39,583 nucleotides of DNA, taken from positions 1 to 39,583 of the forward strand of contig JASHQQ010000210.1 of the NCBI GenBank assembly GCA_030039035.1. The letters run 5' to 3'. The notes beneath the pieces were generated by a model. That model worked only from the letters and a program-made list of their open reading frames with translations. It was not told where the DNA came from and did not search any database. Made by a program: the position numbers and the translations under genes. This document shows positions 17,702 to 24,397 of the stretch, one piece after another. The stretch is from Acidobacteriaceae bacterium (GTDB lineage: Bacteria; Acidobacteriota; Terriglobia; Terriglobales; Acidobacteriaceae). Every line of letters starts with the position of its first letter. Positions within the stretch are counted from its first letter, which is position 1.

Positions 17702-18007
17702 ATGAGTACGATTGAAGACATTCGGCAAGTGCTGCAGGACTTCATCGCCCCGGAGCTGCGGGCTATTTCCGCTCGGATCGATTCGTTCGGACAACGATTC
17801 GATTCCAGATTGGAAGCGATTGAAGGCCGATTCACTGCGATCGACCAGCGCTTCGAGTATCTGACAGCTACGTTGAACGCCCAGTTCGATTCGACGTACA
17901 CTCGCATTGAGTCCCTCGGCAAAGACATTTCGCAAGTGAGAGAGCTATTGGATTTCGATCGTCGCCTGACGCGCCTGGAAGCCAGGCAGTCGCCACTCTC
18001 GCAATAA
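17702..18007 (+). CDS. Small coiled-coil protein, 101 aa
   Basis: A hypothetical protein dominated by heptad-like helical sequence: ISARIDSFGQRFDSRLEAIE, RFTAIDQRFEYL, YTRIESLGKDISQVRELL and FDRRLTRLEARQS. The hydrophobic spacing predicts a long amphipathic helix or coiled coil. There is no signal peptide and no membrane segment. The chosen ATG at 17702 begins MSTIEDIRQVLQDF, a sensible protein start; the frame is open further upstream but overlaps the preceding gene. The ribosome-binding site is weak. Short proteins of this type are common as unannotated genes, and the role is unknown. Confidence 0.6.
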   Translation: MSTIEDIRQVLQDFIAPELRAISARIDSFGQRFDSRLEAIEGRFTAIDQRFEYLTATLNAQFDSTYTRIESLGKDISQVRELLDFDRRLTRLEARQSPLSQ

Positions 18008-18084
18008 GGTTGCGTTGTCTATTGGGCTCAAAGTTCTGCATTGGGACTTGCCGTTGCCTTCCCGGATCGAAAAGGCGAACCACT

Positions 18085-18540
18085 TTGAAATTTGCGCCTG
18101 CATTTCTGATGTTGACGTGCGCCCTAAGCCTCGCCGCGCAGGAACCGGGCACAGGCTACTGGCGGGCAGCCAGCAATACCGCGGCCAGCATCACCGGCGA
18201 TATCGCGATCGGCAAGGCGAAGCTGACCATGAACTTCAAGAGCTATCCGCTGGCGGAGATTCGGAGTCTGAAGCCGGCCGAGGTGGCAGCGGTGTTCGAC
18301 GCCGATGCGAATCAAACGGTCGAAGGCGAGCTGTACCGGCTGAAAGTGCCGGCGCCCACAAAGCTGCTGCACCACAACACGCTCTGCGGGACGGACGATA
18401 CGCAGTGGATGGCGACCTATCTGTCCGGCGGGAAGACGCTGGAGGTCGCGTTCTTCTCCGGGGATGACGAGCCGGTCTTCACGATGGACGCCATATCGAA
18501 ATCGTCGCGATTGTGCGGGACCTATTTCTTTGTGCGCTGA
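18085..18540 (+). CDS. Secreted hypothetical protein, 151 aa
   Basis: Exported protein of unknown function. A TTG start at 18085 gives a compact signal peptide (LKFAPAFLMLTCALSLAAQ, cleaved before EPG). The ATG at 18109 is an alternative but would lose the basic n-region, and further upstream the frame lacks similarity to a signal peptide. The mature part begins YWRAASNTAASITGDIAIG and contains KPAEVAAVFDADAN, KLLHHNTLCGTDDTQWM and a final LCGTYFFVR. The two Cys residues are placed for a disulfide across the C-terminal half. It resembles a widespread family of small periplasmic hypothetical proteins known to me only by its sequence pattern. Confidence 0.7.
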   Translation: MKFAPAFLMLTCALSLAAQEPGTGYWRAASNTAASITGDIAIGKAKLTMNFKSYPLAEIRSLKPAEVAAVFDADANQTVEGELYRLKVPAPTKLLHHNTLCGTDDTQWMATYLSGGKTLEVAFFSGDDEPVFTMDAISKSSRLCGTYFFVR

Positions 18541-18649
18541 ACGCACGGGAGACAGCCGGTCGCCGGACCGTAACGGAGTCTGCCAGGGAAACGCACCTTG
18601 TTTCGGTCCTTCCACGGGCCGGAAATCGCTGGTAAGATAGTGGAATCGT

Positions 18650-18725
18650 GGGGCTGTAGCTCAGCTGGGAGAGCGCCTCGTTCGCAACGAGGAGGCCAGC
18701 GGTTCGATCCCGCTCAGCTCCACCA
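18650..18725 (+). tRNA. tRNA-Ala (anticodon CGC), with encoded CCA
   Basis: A full cloverleaf can be drawn: acceptor GGGGCTG (18650-18656) pairs with CAGCTCC (18715-18721, one G-T wobble), the D-arm contains TAGCTCAGCTGGGAGAGC, the anticodon stem is CCTCG/CGAGG with loop TTCGCAA, and the T-arm is AGCGG-TTCGATC-CCGCT. The anticodon is CGC, reading GCG (Ala). Discriminator A is at 18722, and CCA (18723-18725) is encoded in the DNA, giving 76 nt. Confidence 0.98.
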
Positions 18726-18767
18726 AGACTTCGTTGCGCCTTCCCGGCGCAAATCTATGCGCAGACG

Positions 18768-18803
18768 CGCAAAGCCCCTCGTTGCCGAGGGGCTTTGCGT
18801 TTT
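18768..18803 (+). terminator. Intrinsic terminator after tRNA-Ala
   Basis: A perfect 14-bp stem, CGCAAAGCCCCTCG (18768-18781) and CGAGGGGCTTTGCG (18786-18799), encloses a TTGC loop and is followed by TTTT. It ends tRNA transcription. The flp gene converges on this point from the other strand, but its stop codon is 80 bp away. Confidence 0.92.
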
Positions 18804-18882
18804 GTAGATATTTTCTCTTTTATTCGTACTCGCGCAGGAGCGAGGGGCTGGTAGGCCGGTCTCGCTCCCGTTTTCCGCGAAA

Positions 18883-19080
18883 CTACGTGAGGCTGGAGGC
18901 CAGGGTGGAGCTGATGTTGGTGAAGGCCGAGTTCAGGCCAGAACCAAGGGTTTTCAGAGCGGCAGTGGCGCCGAAGGCGACCAGGGCCACCACAAGAGCG
19001 TACTCAACGAGATCCTGACCTTCCTCACGAGCCGTGAGGGTCTGGATCTTGACAAGCAGTTTCAGCATAAGGGTGTTCAT
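18883..19080 (-). CDS. Flp family type IVb pilin
   Basis: A 65-residue Flp/Fap-type pilin subunit. It has a short basic leader (MNTLMLKLLVKIQTLTAREEG), then the processing region EEGQDLVEYALVVALVAFGA: Gly before the cleavage point, Glu at +5 relative to it, and the hydrophobic helix that packs the pilus core. Flp pilins are processed by a TadV/prepilin peptidase and assembled by Tad proteins, none of which is in this window, so this is an orphan subunit. The ATG at 19080 is preceded by AAGGAGAAAAGG. A perfect 14-bp palindrome lies in its leader at 19103-19116. Confidence 0.93.
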   Translation of the reverse strand: MNTLMLKLLVKIQTLTAREEGQDLVEYALVVALVAFGATAALKTLGSGLNSAFTNISSTLASSLT

Positions 19081-19102
19081 ATTTTTCCTTTTCTCCTTGT
19101 GT

Positions 19103-19116
19103 GGCTCCTTGGAGCC
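19103..19116 (-). promoter_or_regulatory. Palindrome in the flp leader
   Basis: GGCTCCTTGGAGCC is a perfect 14-bp palindrome about 22 nt upstream of the flp start codon and just before its Shine-Dalgarno sequence. As RNA it could form a small hairpin near the ribosome-binding site; as DNA it could be an operator. A second inverted repeat, ATACC-N5-GGTAT, lies further upstream at 19159-19173. The rest of the 19081-19431 gap shows no gene. Confidence 0.4.
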
Positions 19117-19357
19117 TTTCCACACTTCGGATTGTCGCGTGGGTAGTGAAGGAAATGAATACCACTTAGGTATCGCGAGCCGAAAAGGCAGTGGCCTCCG
19201 GTTTCCCACGAAAGACGTTCGGATAGAAACGGAGTAACCGCGATGCAGGTTACCTGCAGCCCGTGCGTTTCGACGAGGCCCGCCTCGCCGCGCCAGGAAT
19301 GCAGACGATCTCCCAGATTCAATGGGCTTTGCGGTTTCCCGATTCCAGGGGAAACGA

Positions 19358-19387
19358 AAAGGCCCGGATTCTGAGGTCCGGGCCTTT
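19358..19387 (-). terminator. Intrinsic terminator of the S53 peptidase gene
   Basis: AAAGGCCCGGA (19358-19368) and TCCGGGCCTTT (19377-19387) form a perfect 11-bp stem with an 8-nt loop. Read on the minus strand, the stem is followed by CCTTTTCG, providing a short U-tract. It lies 45 bp after the S53 stop codon. Confidence 0.85.
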
Positions 19388-19431
19388 GGTTGTGAAAAGC
19401 GGTCAAGCCGTCAGACGCAAAGCCAGACGCT

Positions 19432-21738
19432 TTACCGGTAAACGGTGAAAGTGAGGGTCGTGGTGTGTGTCACTCCGCCGCCCGTGCCGGTGATGGTGAT
19501 GACGGACGTGCCGGTCGGAGCATTTCTCGACACGGTGAGGGTGAAGTCCGACGTGCCCGAACCGGGCGCCGCGACGGGGTTGGGGCTGAAGCTGCCGGTC
19601 ACGCCCGAGGGAATTCCCGAAGCCGAGAGCGTGATGGGCGCGTCAAACCCGCCGGAGACCGAGGTGGTGACCACCGCATAACCGCTCTGCCCGCGGAACA
19701 GGTAGCCGGAACTCGGCGAGACCGAGATCGTGAAGTTTCCGCTGCTGGTCGAGGTAACGGTGAGCGAGACGGAAGTCGTGTGAGTGGTGCTTCCGCTCGT
19801 TCCCGTCACGGTGATCGCGTAGGTGCCCGCCGTAACCGTGGAGGCAACGGTGATCGACATGGTCGACGTGCCGGCGCCGGTGATCGAAGTGGGGCTGAAG
19901 CCGACGGTGACGCCCGAGGGCTGGCCGGAAGCCGTCAGGCTGACTGCCGAATCGAATCCGCCGGTCACGGTGCTGGTGATCGTCGAGGAGCCAGAGCCGC
20001 CCTGGGCGATCGAAACCGATCCCGGCGAGGCCGACAGGCTGAAGCCGGGCTGGGTGGTCGAGCTGCCTGCGAGAGCGTTGATGAGGCCCTGTCCGTTGGG
20101 GCTGCCCCAGCCGGTGACCAGGTCGTAGCCAACGACAGCCGAATAGCTGCCCGACGTGCCGCTGGTGATGTCGTGAAAATCGGTAGCGTAGTCCGACGTC
20201 ACGTTTTGCTCGTAGATGGTGGGGTTGATGAAGCCGATCGTCGACTTCCCGTTCTCGGCCAGTTGCTGATTGACGAGAGCAATGTAGCCGGCCCACATGG
20301 GCGTGGCAAAGCTGGTGCCGCCGTATTCGTTGGCGGTGCAGGTGGTCTGGTCGGCGCAGACGTAGAAGGTGAAGTTGGCGTTGGCCGAGACGTCGGGTCC
20401 GTTGCGCAGCGTCGTCGAGCCCTTGTTGCTCGAGTTGATGACGCCGGAAATCTGTTGCCACGAGGGGATGGGAATGTCATCCGGCGAGATACCGCCGCCG
20501 GAATCGGACCATGCCGTTTCGGATGCCCAGGGGCCGGCAGCGCCGGACGTGGTCAGATCGGTGCCGCCGACGGAGACGATATTCGCGTCATCGGCCGGCC
20601 AGGCTTCATTGCGCGAGGACCACGTGGAGTCGTCGCCCGACGCGGCGAAAAAGTTCTGGCCCTGCGATGCCATCTTCTCGAAATAGGGATCGAGGGTGCT
20701 GGCGTCGGCCGGGGTCCATCCCCACGAGCAGCCGATGGTCGTGGGCAGCGGGCTGTGCGTGGTCATGGCGCTGATAATGGCCGTGTCCGTCGACCCGATA
20801 TACTCGGTCATGCTGGCGAGCCCCGGAGCCATCCCCAGCGCCTGGGTCATGTCGAGCGTCTGCTCGGTGTCGTCGCAGCCCGAGGACTCCGTGCAGCTCG
20901 TGCTGGTGCCGTCGGTCGACAGCAGCACGGGCGTGATGCCTGCGGTCTGTCCGACGTTCTTGTAGTAGGTGTTGAAGTCGGCGAGATCGGTTCCCTCGTA
21001 TTCGAGCAGGCCGAGGTTCTGGCCGGAGCCGGTGAGCGCCGTTCCGCCGTAATAGGCCGCGCGCATATCGCTGCCGAGGAAGGACGCGTCCGGTCCCGAG
21101 CCGGTGGTGGCGTGCTTCGCAACGTCCTCAGGACGCATCCCATGCGCCCTGGCATAATCGCTCTTCTTCACGAACATCGGATGCGGAATGGAGAAATTGT
21201 CCAGCCCCGAAACATGCCACAGCGCAAAGGGCAGACTGGTGACGGGCTCGCGGTCCGGCGCATAGAAGTTCCGGTTCTCTGTCGGGTGCCTGTAGACGCG
21301 CATATTCAGGTGGAAGGCGCTCTCAATGGCCGAGACCGGGCCCCGGACTTGCACATCCATGCCGTCGCGCGTGCCGCCCACGACCGTGAATCCGTTGGCC
21401 CTGGCCCAGCGAAGCACCGTGTCGTAGTCCTTTTGCGTGGGGCCGAAACGCGCGGTGAACTCCGCGGGAGTGAGGAATTGCCGGTACGAGGGGCTGGCGG
21501 GATTGTAGAGATCTTCGAGGAACCACCTTAGTCCTTGCCGATCGCGCAGCGGCAGCACGAGATCGAGCTGCATGATCTTTTCGGAGTTGAGGCGGCCGAC
21601 CGGCGGCGCCTGGCCGTTTAGAACCGCTTCACGCACGTGGTGCGTGAGCACTGATTGCGCCTGAGAAAGGCCCGTCATGCTCGCAGCAGCCAGGATCGCA
21701 GCGGTAGCGAGCGAAGAGAAACCCAATCTTCGAATCAC
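19432..21738 (-). CDS. S53 family peptidase (pro-kumamolisin type) with two C-terminal Ig-like repeats
   Basis: Secreted acid-type serine-carboxyl peptidase, 768 residues. Order: signal peptide (about 1-28), pro-kumamolisin activation domain (about 35-185, RDRQGLRWFLEDLYNPASPS), then the catalytic domain. The Glu292/Asp296 pair lies in DTEQTLDMTQ, the oxyanion Asp369 in AASGDDS and the nucleophile Ser476 in GGTSFATPMW. The calcium-site region DFHDITSG is near residue 520. Two similar repeats of about 95 residues follow (about 565-661 and 668-766), each beginning F-x-(L/I)-S-(A/V)-SP and ending in a THTT-rich strand, like Ig-like surface modules. The start is a GTG at 21738 with AAAGGAG upstream. 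All catalytic residues are present, so it should be active after propeptide removal. Confidence 0.95.
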   Translation of the reverse strand: MIRRLGFSSLATAAILAAASMTGLSQAQSVLTHHVREAVLNGQAPPVGRLNSEKIMQLDLVLPLRDRQGLRWFLEDLYNPASPSYRQFLTPAEFTARFGPTQKDYDTVLRWARANGFTVVGGTRDGMDVQVRGPVSAIESAFHLNMRVYRHPTENRNFYAPDREPVTSLPFALWHVSGLDNFSIPHPMFVKKSDYARAHGMRPEDVAKHATTGSGPDASFLGSDMRAAYYGGTALTGSGQNLGLLEYEGTDLADFNTYYKNVGQTAGITPVLLSTDGTSTSCTESSGCDDTEQTLDMTQALGMAPGLASMTEYIGSTDTAIISAMTTHSPLPTTIGCSWGWTPADASTLDPYFEKMASQGQNFFAASGDDSTWSSRNEAWPADDANIVSVGGTDLTTSGAAGPWASETAWSDSGGGISPDDIPIPSWQQISGVINSSNKGSTTLRNGPDVSANANFTFYVCADQTTCTANEYGGTSFATPMWAGYIALVNQQLAENGKSTIGFINPTIYEQNVTSDYATDFHDITSGTSGSYSAVVGYDLVTGWGSPNGQGLINALAGSSTTQPGFSLSASPGSVSIAQGGSGSSTITSTVTGGFDSAVSLTASGQPSGVTVGFSPTSITGAGTSTMSITVASTVTAGTYAITVTGTSGSTTHTTSVSLTVTSTSSGNFTISVSPSSGYLFRGQSGYAVVTTSVSGGFDAPITLSASGIPSGVTGSFSPNPVAAPGSGTSDFTLTVSRNAPTGTSVITITGTGGGVTHTTTLTFTVYR

Positions 21739-21857
21739 GGTTGCTCCTTTACCTAAGTAGAAGGGGGATGGTCCCGTCGTCGGAAGTGGGACGGTTCGCC
21801 ATTGTCACAATTTGAAGTAACAAAAAGCAAGGACAAACTGAAGGAATGGCGTTACCG

Positions 21858-22934
21858 TCAGCGCGCCGGTGTCGCAGAGCCGGGCAAGCCGGGAACCGCG
21901 TCGCGATCTTGCCGCCAGTGGCCCAGCAGCTCGGTGGCCACGCGGTGGCCGACCTGGTAGGCGGCTTCGAGCGACGGCAGGTATCCGCTGTATGTGCCGA
22001 CGCGCTGGTTGACCAGGCTTTCCGCCGCGGACATGCCCCGCGGCCCGCGGTCGAAGTTGCTCACCGTGCGCAGCACGAGGATGCGCTGCCAGTCGACGCG
22101 CCCGGCCTTGCCCAGCATTGCGAGCGACTGCAACGTGCCCGTGTCCTCCATGGCCGTGGTCACGAACTCGCCCTGCCCGTTTGTGAAGTAGCGCACCCAC
22201 TCCGTGGCCCAGGCGTCGAGGAGCTTGCCGTGCCAGAACGTGGAGGAGGAGATTTCGTCGCCCATCATGACTCTGGGCGGGAGCTGCGCCGCGGCGCCGT
22301 CAAAGTGGCTGCGAAGCTCGCGCAGGCGGTCGGTGTCGGCGAGCGGTATCTCGCGCGTCAGATTGAGGGCCCATTCGGCCAGGCCGGCGTTCAGCGTGTA
22401 AACTTGCCCTTCGAGCGGCGTCGCAGGCGGCTCGAAGGGCCGTGTCTTGCGCAGAGGCACGTAGCCGGTGGTCCAGTCCGACGGAATCTCTCTCGCATCG
22501 ATCTCGTAGCCCAGATCGCCGTCGATCACGTGCCGCGCCCACACCGCCGAGCCCAGCGAAGCCCGGTCGGGGCTGGCTCCCGCGATGCCGGCAATCAGCC
22601 AGTAGGCATGGCTGAAGTCGAAGCGCGGATCGAGTCCCAGAGCCATGATGGTGGCCGCGGCGTGCGCTGTTCCCTGGCCCGTCAGCACGGCCATTTCGCC
22701 GTCGCCGTTCATGCGCACGGCGTGATAGCCGGCAGGCAGCGGATAAACGCGATCGAGATGGTCGCGCTCTACCCAGTACTGCAGTTCGCCAGGTGTGTCG
22801 CCGGTGTCGTTGCCAACCTCGAACATGGCGACAACGACCACCTTCACCGGAATCGGCACCGGTCTGGCGGCGCAGACCGATGCACAGAGGGCCAATGTCA
22901 CCAGGCAGGGAAGAAGACGCAATCGCGGGATCAT
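21858..22934 (-). CDS. Purine nucleoside permease (NUP) family protein, secreted
   Basis: A 358-residue exported protein. The signal peptide is LPCLVTLALCASVCA, cleaved near residue 22. The mature region carries the NUP-family patterns VVVVAMFEVGNDTGDTPGE, GQGTAHAAATIMALGLDPRF, YWLIAGIAGASPDRASLGS, VTTAMEDTGTLQSL and VLRTVSNFDRG. NUP was first described as a purine nucleoside permease in yeast; its fold resembles nucleoside phosphorylases, and the Ala/Gly-rich IAGIAG segment fits a phosphorylase-like phosphate/nucleoside site. A periplasmic nucleoside-binding or -cleaving role is therefore inferred. It is divergently transcribed from the endonuclease III-like gene and is not in an operon. Confidence 0.88.
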   Translation of the reverse strand: MIPRLRLLPCLVTLALCASVCAARPVPIPVKVVVVAMFEVGNDTGDTPGELQYWVERDHLDRVYPLPAGYHAVRMNGDGEMAVLTGQGTAHAAATIMALGLDPRFDFSHAYWLIAGIAGASPDRASLGSAVWARHVIDGDLGYEIDAREIPSDWTTGYVPLRKTRPFEPPATPLEGQVYTLNAGLAEWALNLTREIPLADTDRLRELRSHFDGAAAQLPPRVMMGDEISSSTFWHGKLLDAWATEWVRYFTNGQGEFVTTAMEDTGTLQSLAMLGKAGRVDWQRILVLRTVSNFDRGPRGMSAAESLVNQRVGTYSGYLPSLEAAYQVGHRVATELLGHWRQDRDAVPGLPGSATPAR

Positions 22935-23052
22935 TGACTGAGATATTATCGGAGCCTTGCATGCGGCCCAAGCGTTACCATGTTGAGATTCCCCCTTCGC
23001 CGCAACTCATCTTTTGTCATGAATCAGTGAAGCGCTCATCCTGGAGGCGAAA

Positions 23053-23739
23053 GTGCCCTCCCTTCCTGCCGCCGTTCCCGACCTGCTCGACCGCCTGGAA
23101 GCCTTTCACGGCCTGCAGCAGCCGAGCTGGCCCGTCGATCCCTACGAGTTTCTGATCTGGTGGCACTGCGGCTACCCGGCCAGCGATGCGTCCTGCGCGC
23201 GGGGATGGGAGGCGCTGAGACGCACCGTCGGCGTCGACCCGGAAAGAATCCTCGCCGCCCCGCTCGCGAAAATGACAGAAGCGCTCAAAGGCAGCGGCAT
23301 GTTTCCCGAGGTTCGCGCCGCGTATCTGAAGGAGATCGCCCAGCGCGTGCTGAGCGAGTTCGGAGGCGATCTGCGCGCGGCGCTGGCAACGATGGGCAAC
23401 AATGCCCGCAAGGCGCTCAAGACCTTTCACAGCATCGCCGATCCCGGCGCGGACCGCATCCTGCTCTTCGCGCGCATCGCGCCTGTGGCCGCCGTGCCTT
23501 CGAACTGCACCCAGGTATTGGGGCGCATCCGCAACGGAGCGGATTCCGACACCTACACCGCGAGCTATCGCGACGCGCAAAAAGCCATCGAGGCCGAGGT
23601 GCCGCGGCAGTTCCACGCGCGAGCGCGCGCCTACCTTCTGCTCAAGGAGCACGGGCAGACCCTCTGCAAGCGCACCCATCCGAAGTGCGGCGAATGCCCG
23701 GTGCGCGAGGCTTGCGCCTGGTTTGCGCAGTCGCGATAA
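23053..23739 (+). CDS. Endonuclease III-like HhH-GPD Fe-S protein lacking canonical catalytic residues
   Basis: A 228-residue protein with the overall layout of endonuclease III: a helical HhH-GPD domain and a C-terminal [4Fe-4S] cysteine loop, C-x6-C-x2-C-x5-C at Cys205, 212, 215 and 221, exactly the Nth spacing. The helix-hairpin-helix region (about 124-140, FHSIADPGADRILLF) lacks the GVGxKTA motif. By my alignment the catalytic Lys is replaced by Asp134, and the VDTH motif with the catalytic Asp is replaced by VPSN (148-151). It may bind DNA without canonical base excision or lyase activity, or use other residues. The start is a GTG with TGGAGG about 6 nt upstream. Confidence 0.85.
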   Translation: MPSLPAAVPDLLDRLEAFHGLQQPSWPVDPYEFLIWWHCGYPASDASCARGWEALRRTVGVDPERILAAPLAKMTEALKGSGMFPEVRAAYLKEIAQRVLSEFGGDLRAALATMGNNARKALKTFHSIADPGADRILLFARIAPVAAVPSNCTQVLGRIRNGADSDTYTASYRDAQKAIEAEVPRQFHARARAYLLLKEHGQTLCKRTHPKCGECPVREACAWFAQSR

Positions 23740-23996
23740 GGGCGATCGATCGCGCGCAGACAAAAGAATGACAAAAGAAAGACACCCGCGCCGCCGCGCC
23801 ACCGCTATTGTGGAACAGAGCCGGTGCGAGACCTGAGGCCCGGCCTTGTTGTCAGTTAGAGCAACTCATAACAGCAACCCCCAGGAAAACCCTCCCCCTC
23901 CCCACCCTTGTTGCATCTTCCCGGCGCCGCGGCGCCGGAAGGGCCACAGTACTTTTGAAGATGCCGTAAAGGCCGGAGTTGTCCTTTGTCCGACGA
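23740..23996. other. Intergenic DNA with GC palindrome
   Basis: No gene is supported here. A perfect 18-bp palindrome, CCGGCGCCGCGGCGCCGG, lies at 23921-23938, preceded by a pyrimidine-rich stretch (CCCTCCCCCTCCCCACCC). The palindrome has no following T-run, so it is not a convincing terminator for the endonuclease III-like gene. This block abuts the composite repeat at 23997-24338. Confidence 0.55.
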
Positions 23997-24338
23997 TGCG
24001 CGGGCAGAACACGCTGCGGACACAGGGCAAAGCGGAGAAGAAATGCAAATCGGGGAATATGCAGGGGCTGAAGTGTCTGCGTGAGAACCCGGGCCCAGGG
24101 CCATAAAGCCGGTTTCAAAAGACCCATGGCTAAAGCCACGTCGATGTTTTGCGCCGAAACCAGCAGCCTGAAGGCTGATGCTCCCTCCAATTCGGACATC
24201 GAAGATTTGCCCAACCGGGTTTTCACGCACACTCTGAAGCCCCGGTCGATTTTGCGGTGCATGCGGCACGGCTGAAGCCATGCCAGGTTACAAGGCCACG
24301 TTGCAGGGAGTTTTTCCGCAGCCTGTGATGCCCGTGCT
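23997..24338. repeat. Composite inverted-repeat element, copy with internal insertion
   Basis: The outer sequence is homologous to the element at 35141-35315. Its left part (23997-24072) aligns with the 35141 copy through GAAGAAATGCA and GGGGCTGAAG; its right part (24240-24338) matches through GATTTTGCGGTGC, a GGCACGGCTGAAGCCATGCC palindrome, TTACAAGGCCACG and TTTTTCCGCAGCCTGTGA. The ends are inverted repeats (CGGGCAGAACACGCTGCGG against the right end). The extra length is a separate 160-bp element at 24073-24232. It sits directly upstream of nadB and may supply or interrupt its leader. Confidence 0.75.
24073..24232. repeat. 160-bp inverted-repeat element nested in the composite repeat
   Basis: The left end GTGTCTGCGTGAGAACCCGG (24073-24092) pairs with the right end CCGGGTTTTCACGCACAC (24215-24232) with few mismatches. 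Inside are two small palindromes, TGGCTAAAGCCA and CAGCCTGAAGGCTG. This sequence is absent from the otherwise homologous copy at 35141-35315, which defines its boundaries to within a few bases. Confidence 0.65.
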
Positions 24339-24397
24339 CTCCCGGCGGGAGCCACTTCGCCAGCGAGGCGGCAACAGCCGCGCCGATGATAGCCTGA

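Noticed and set aside
23921..23938. Perfect GC palindrome as the terminator of the endonuclease III-like gene
   Set aside because: No T-run follows and it is 180 bp from the stop codon.
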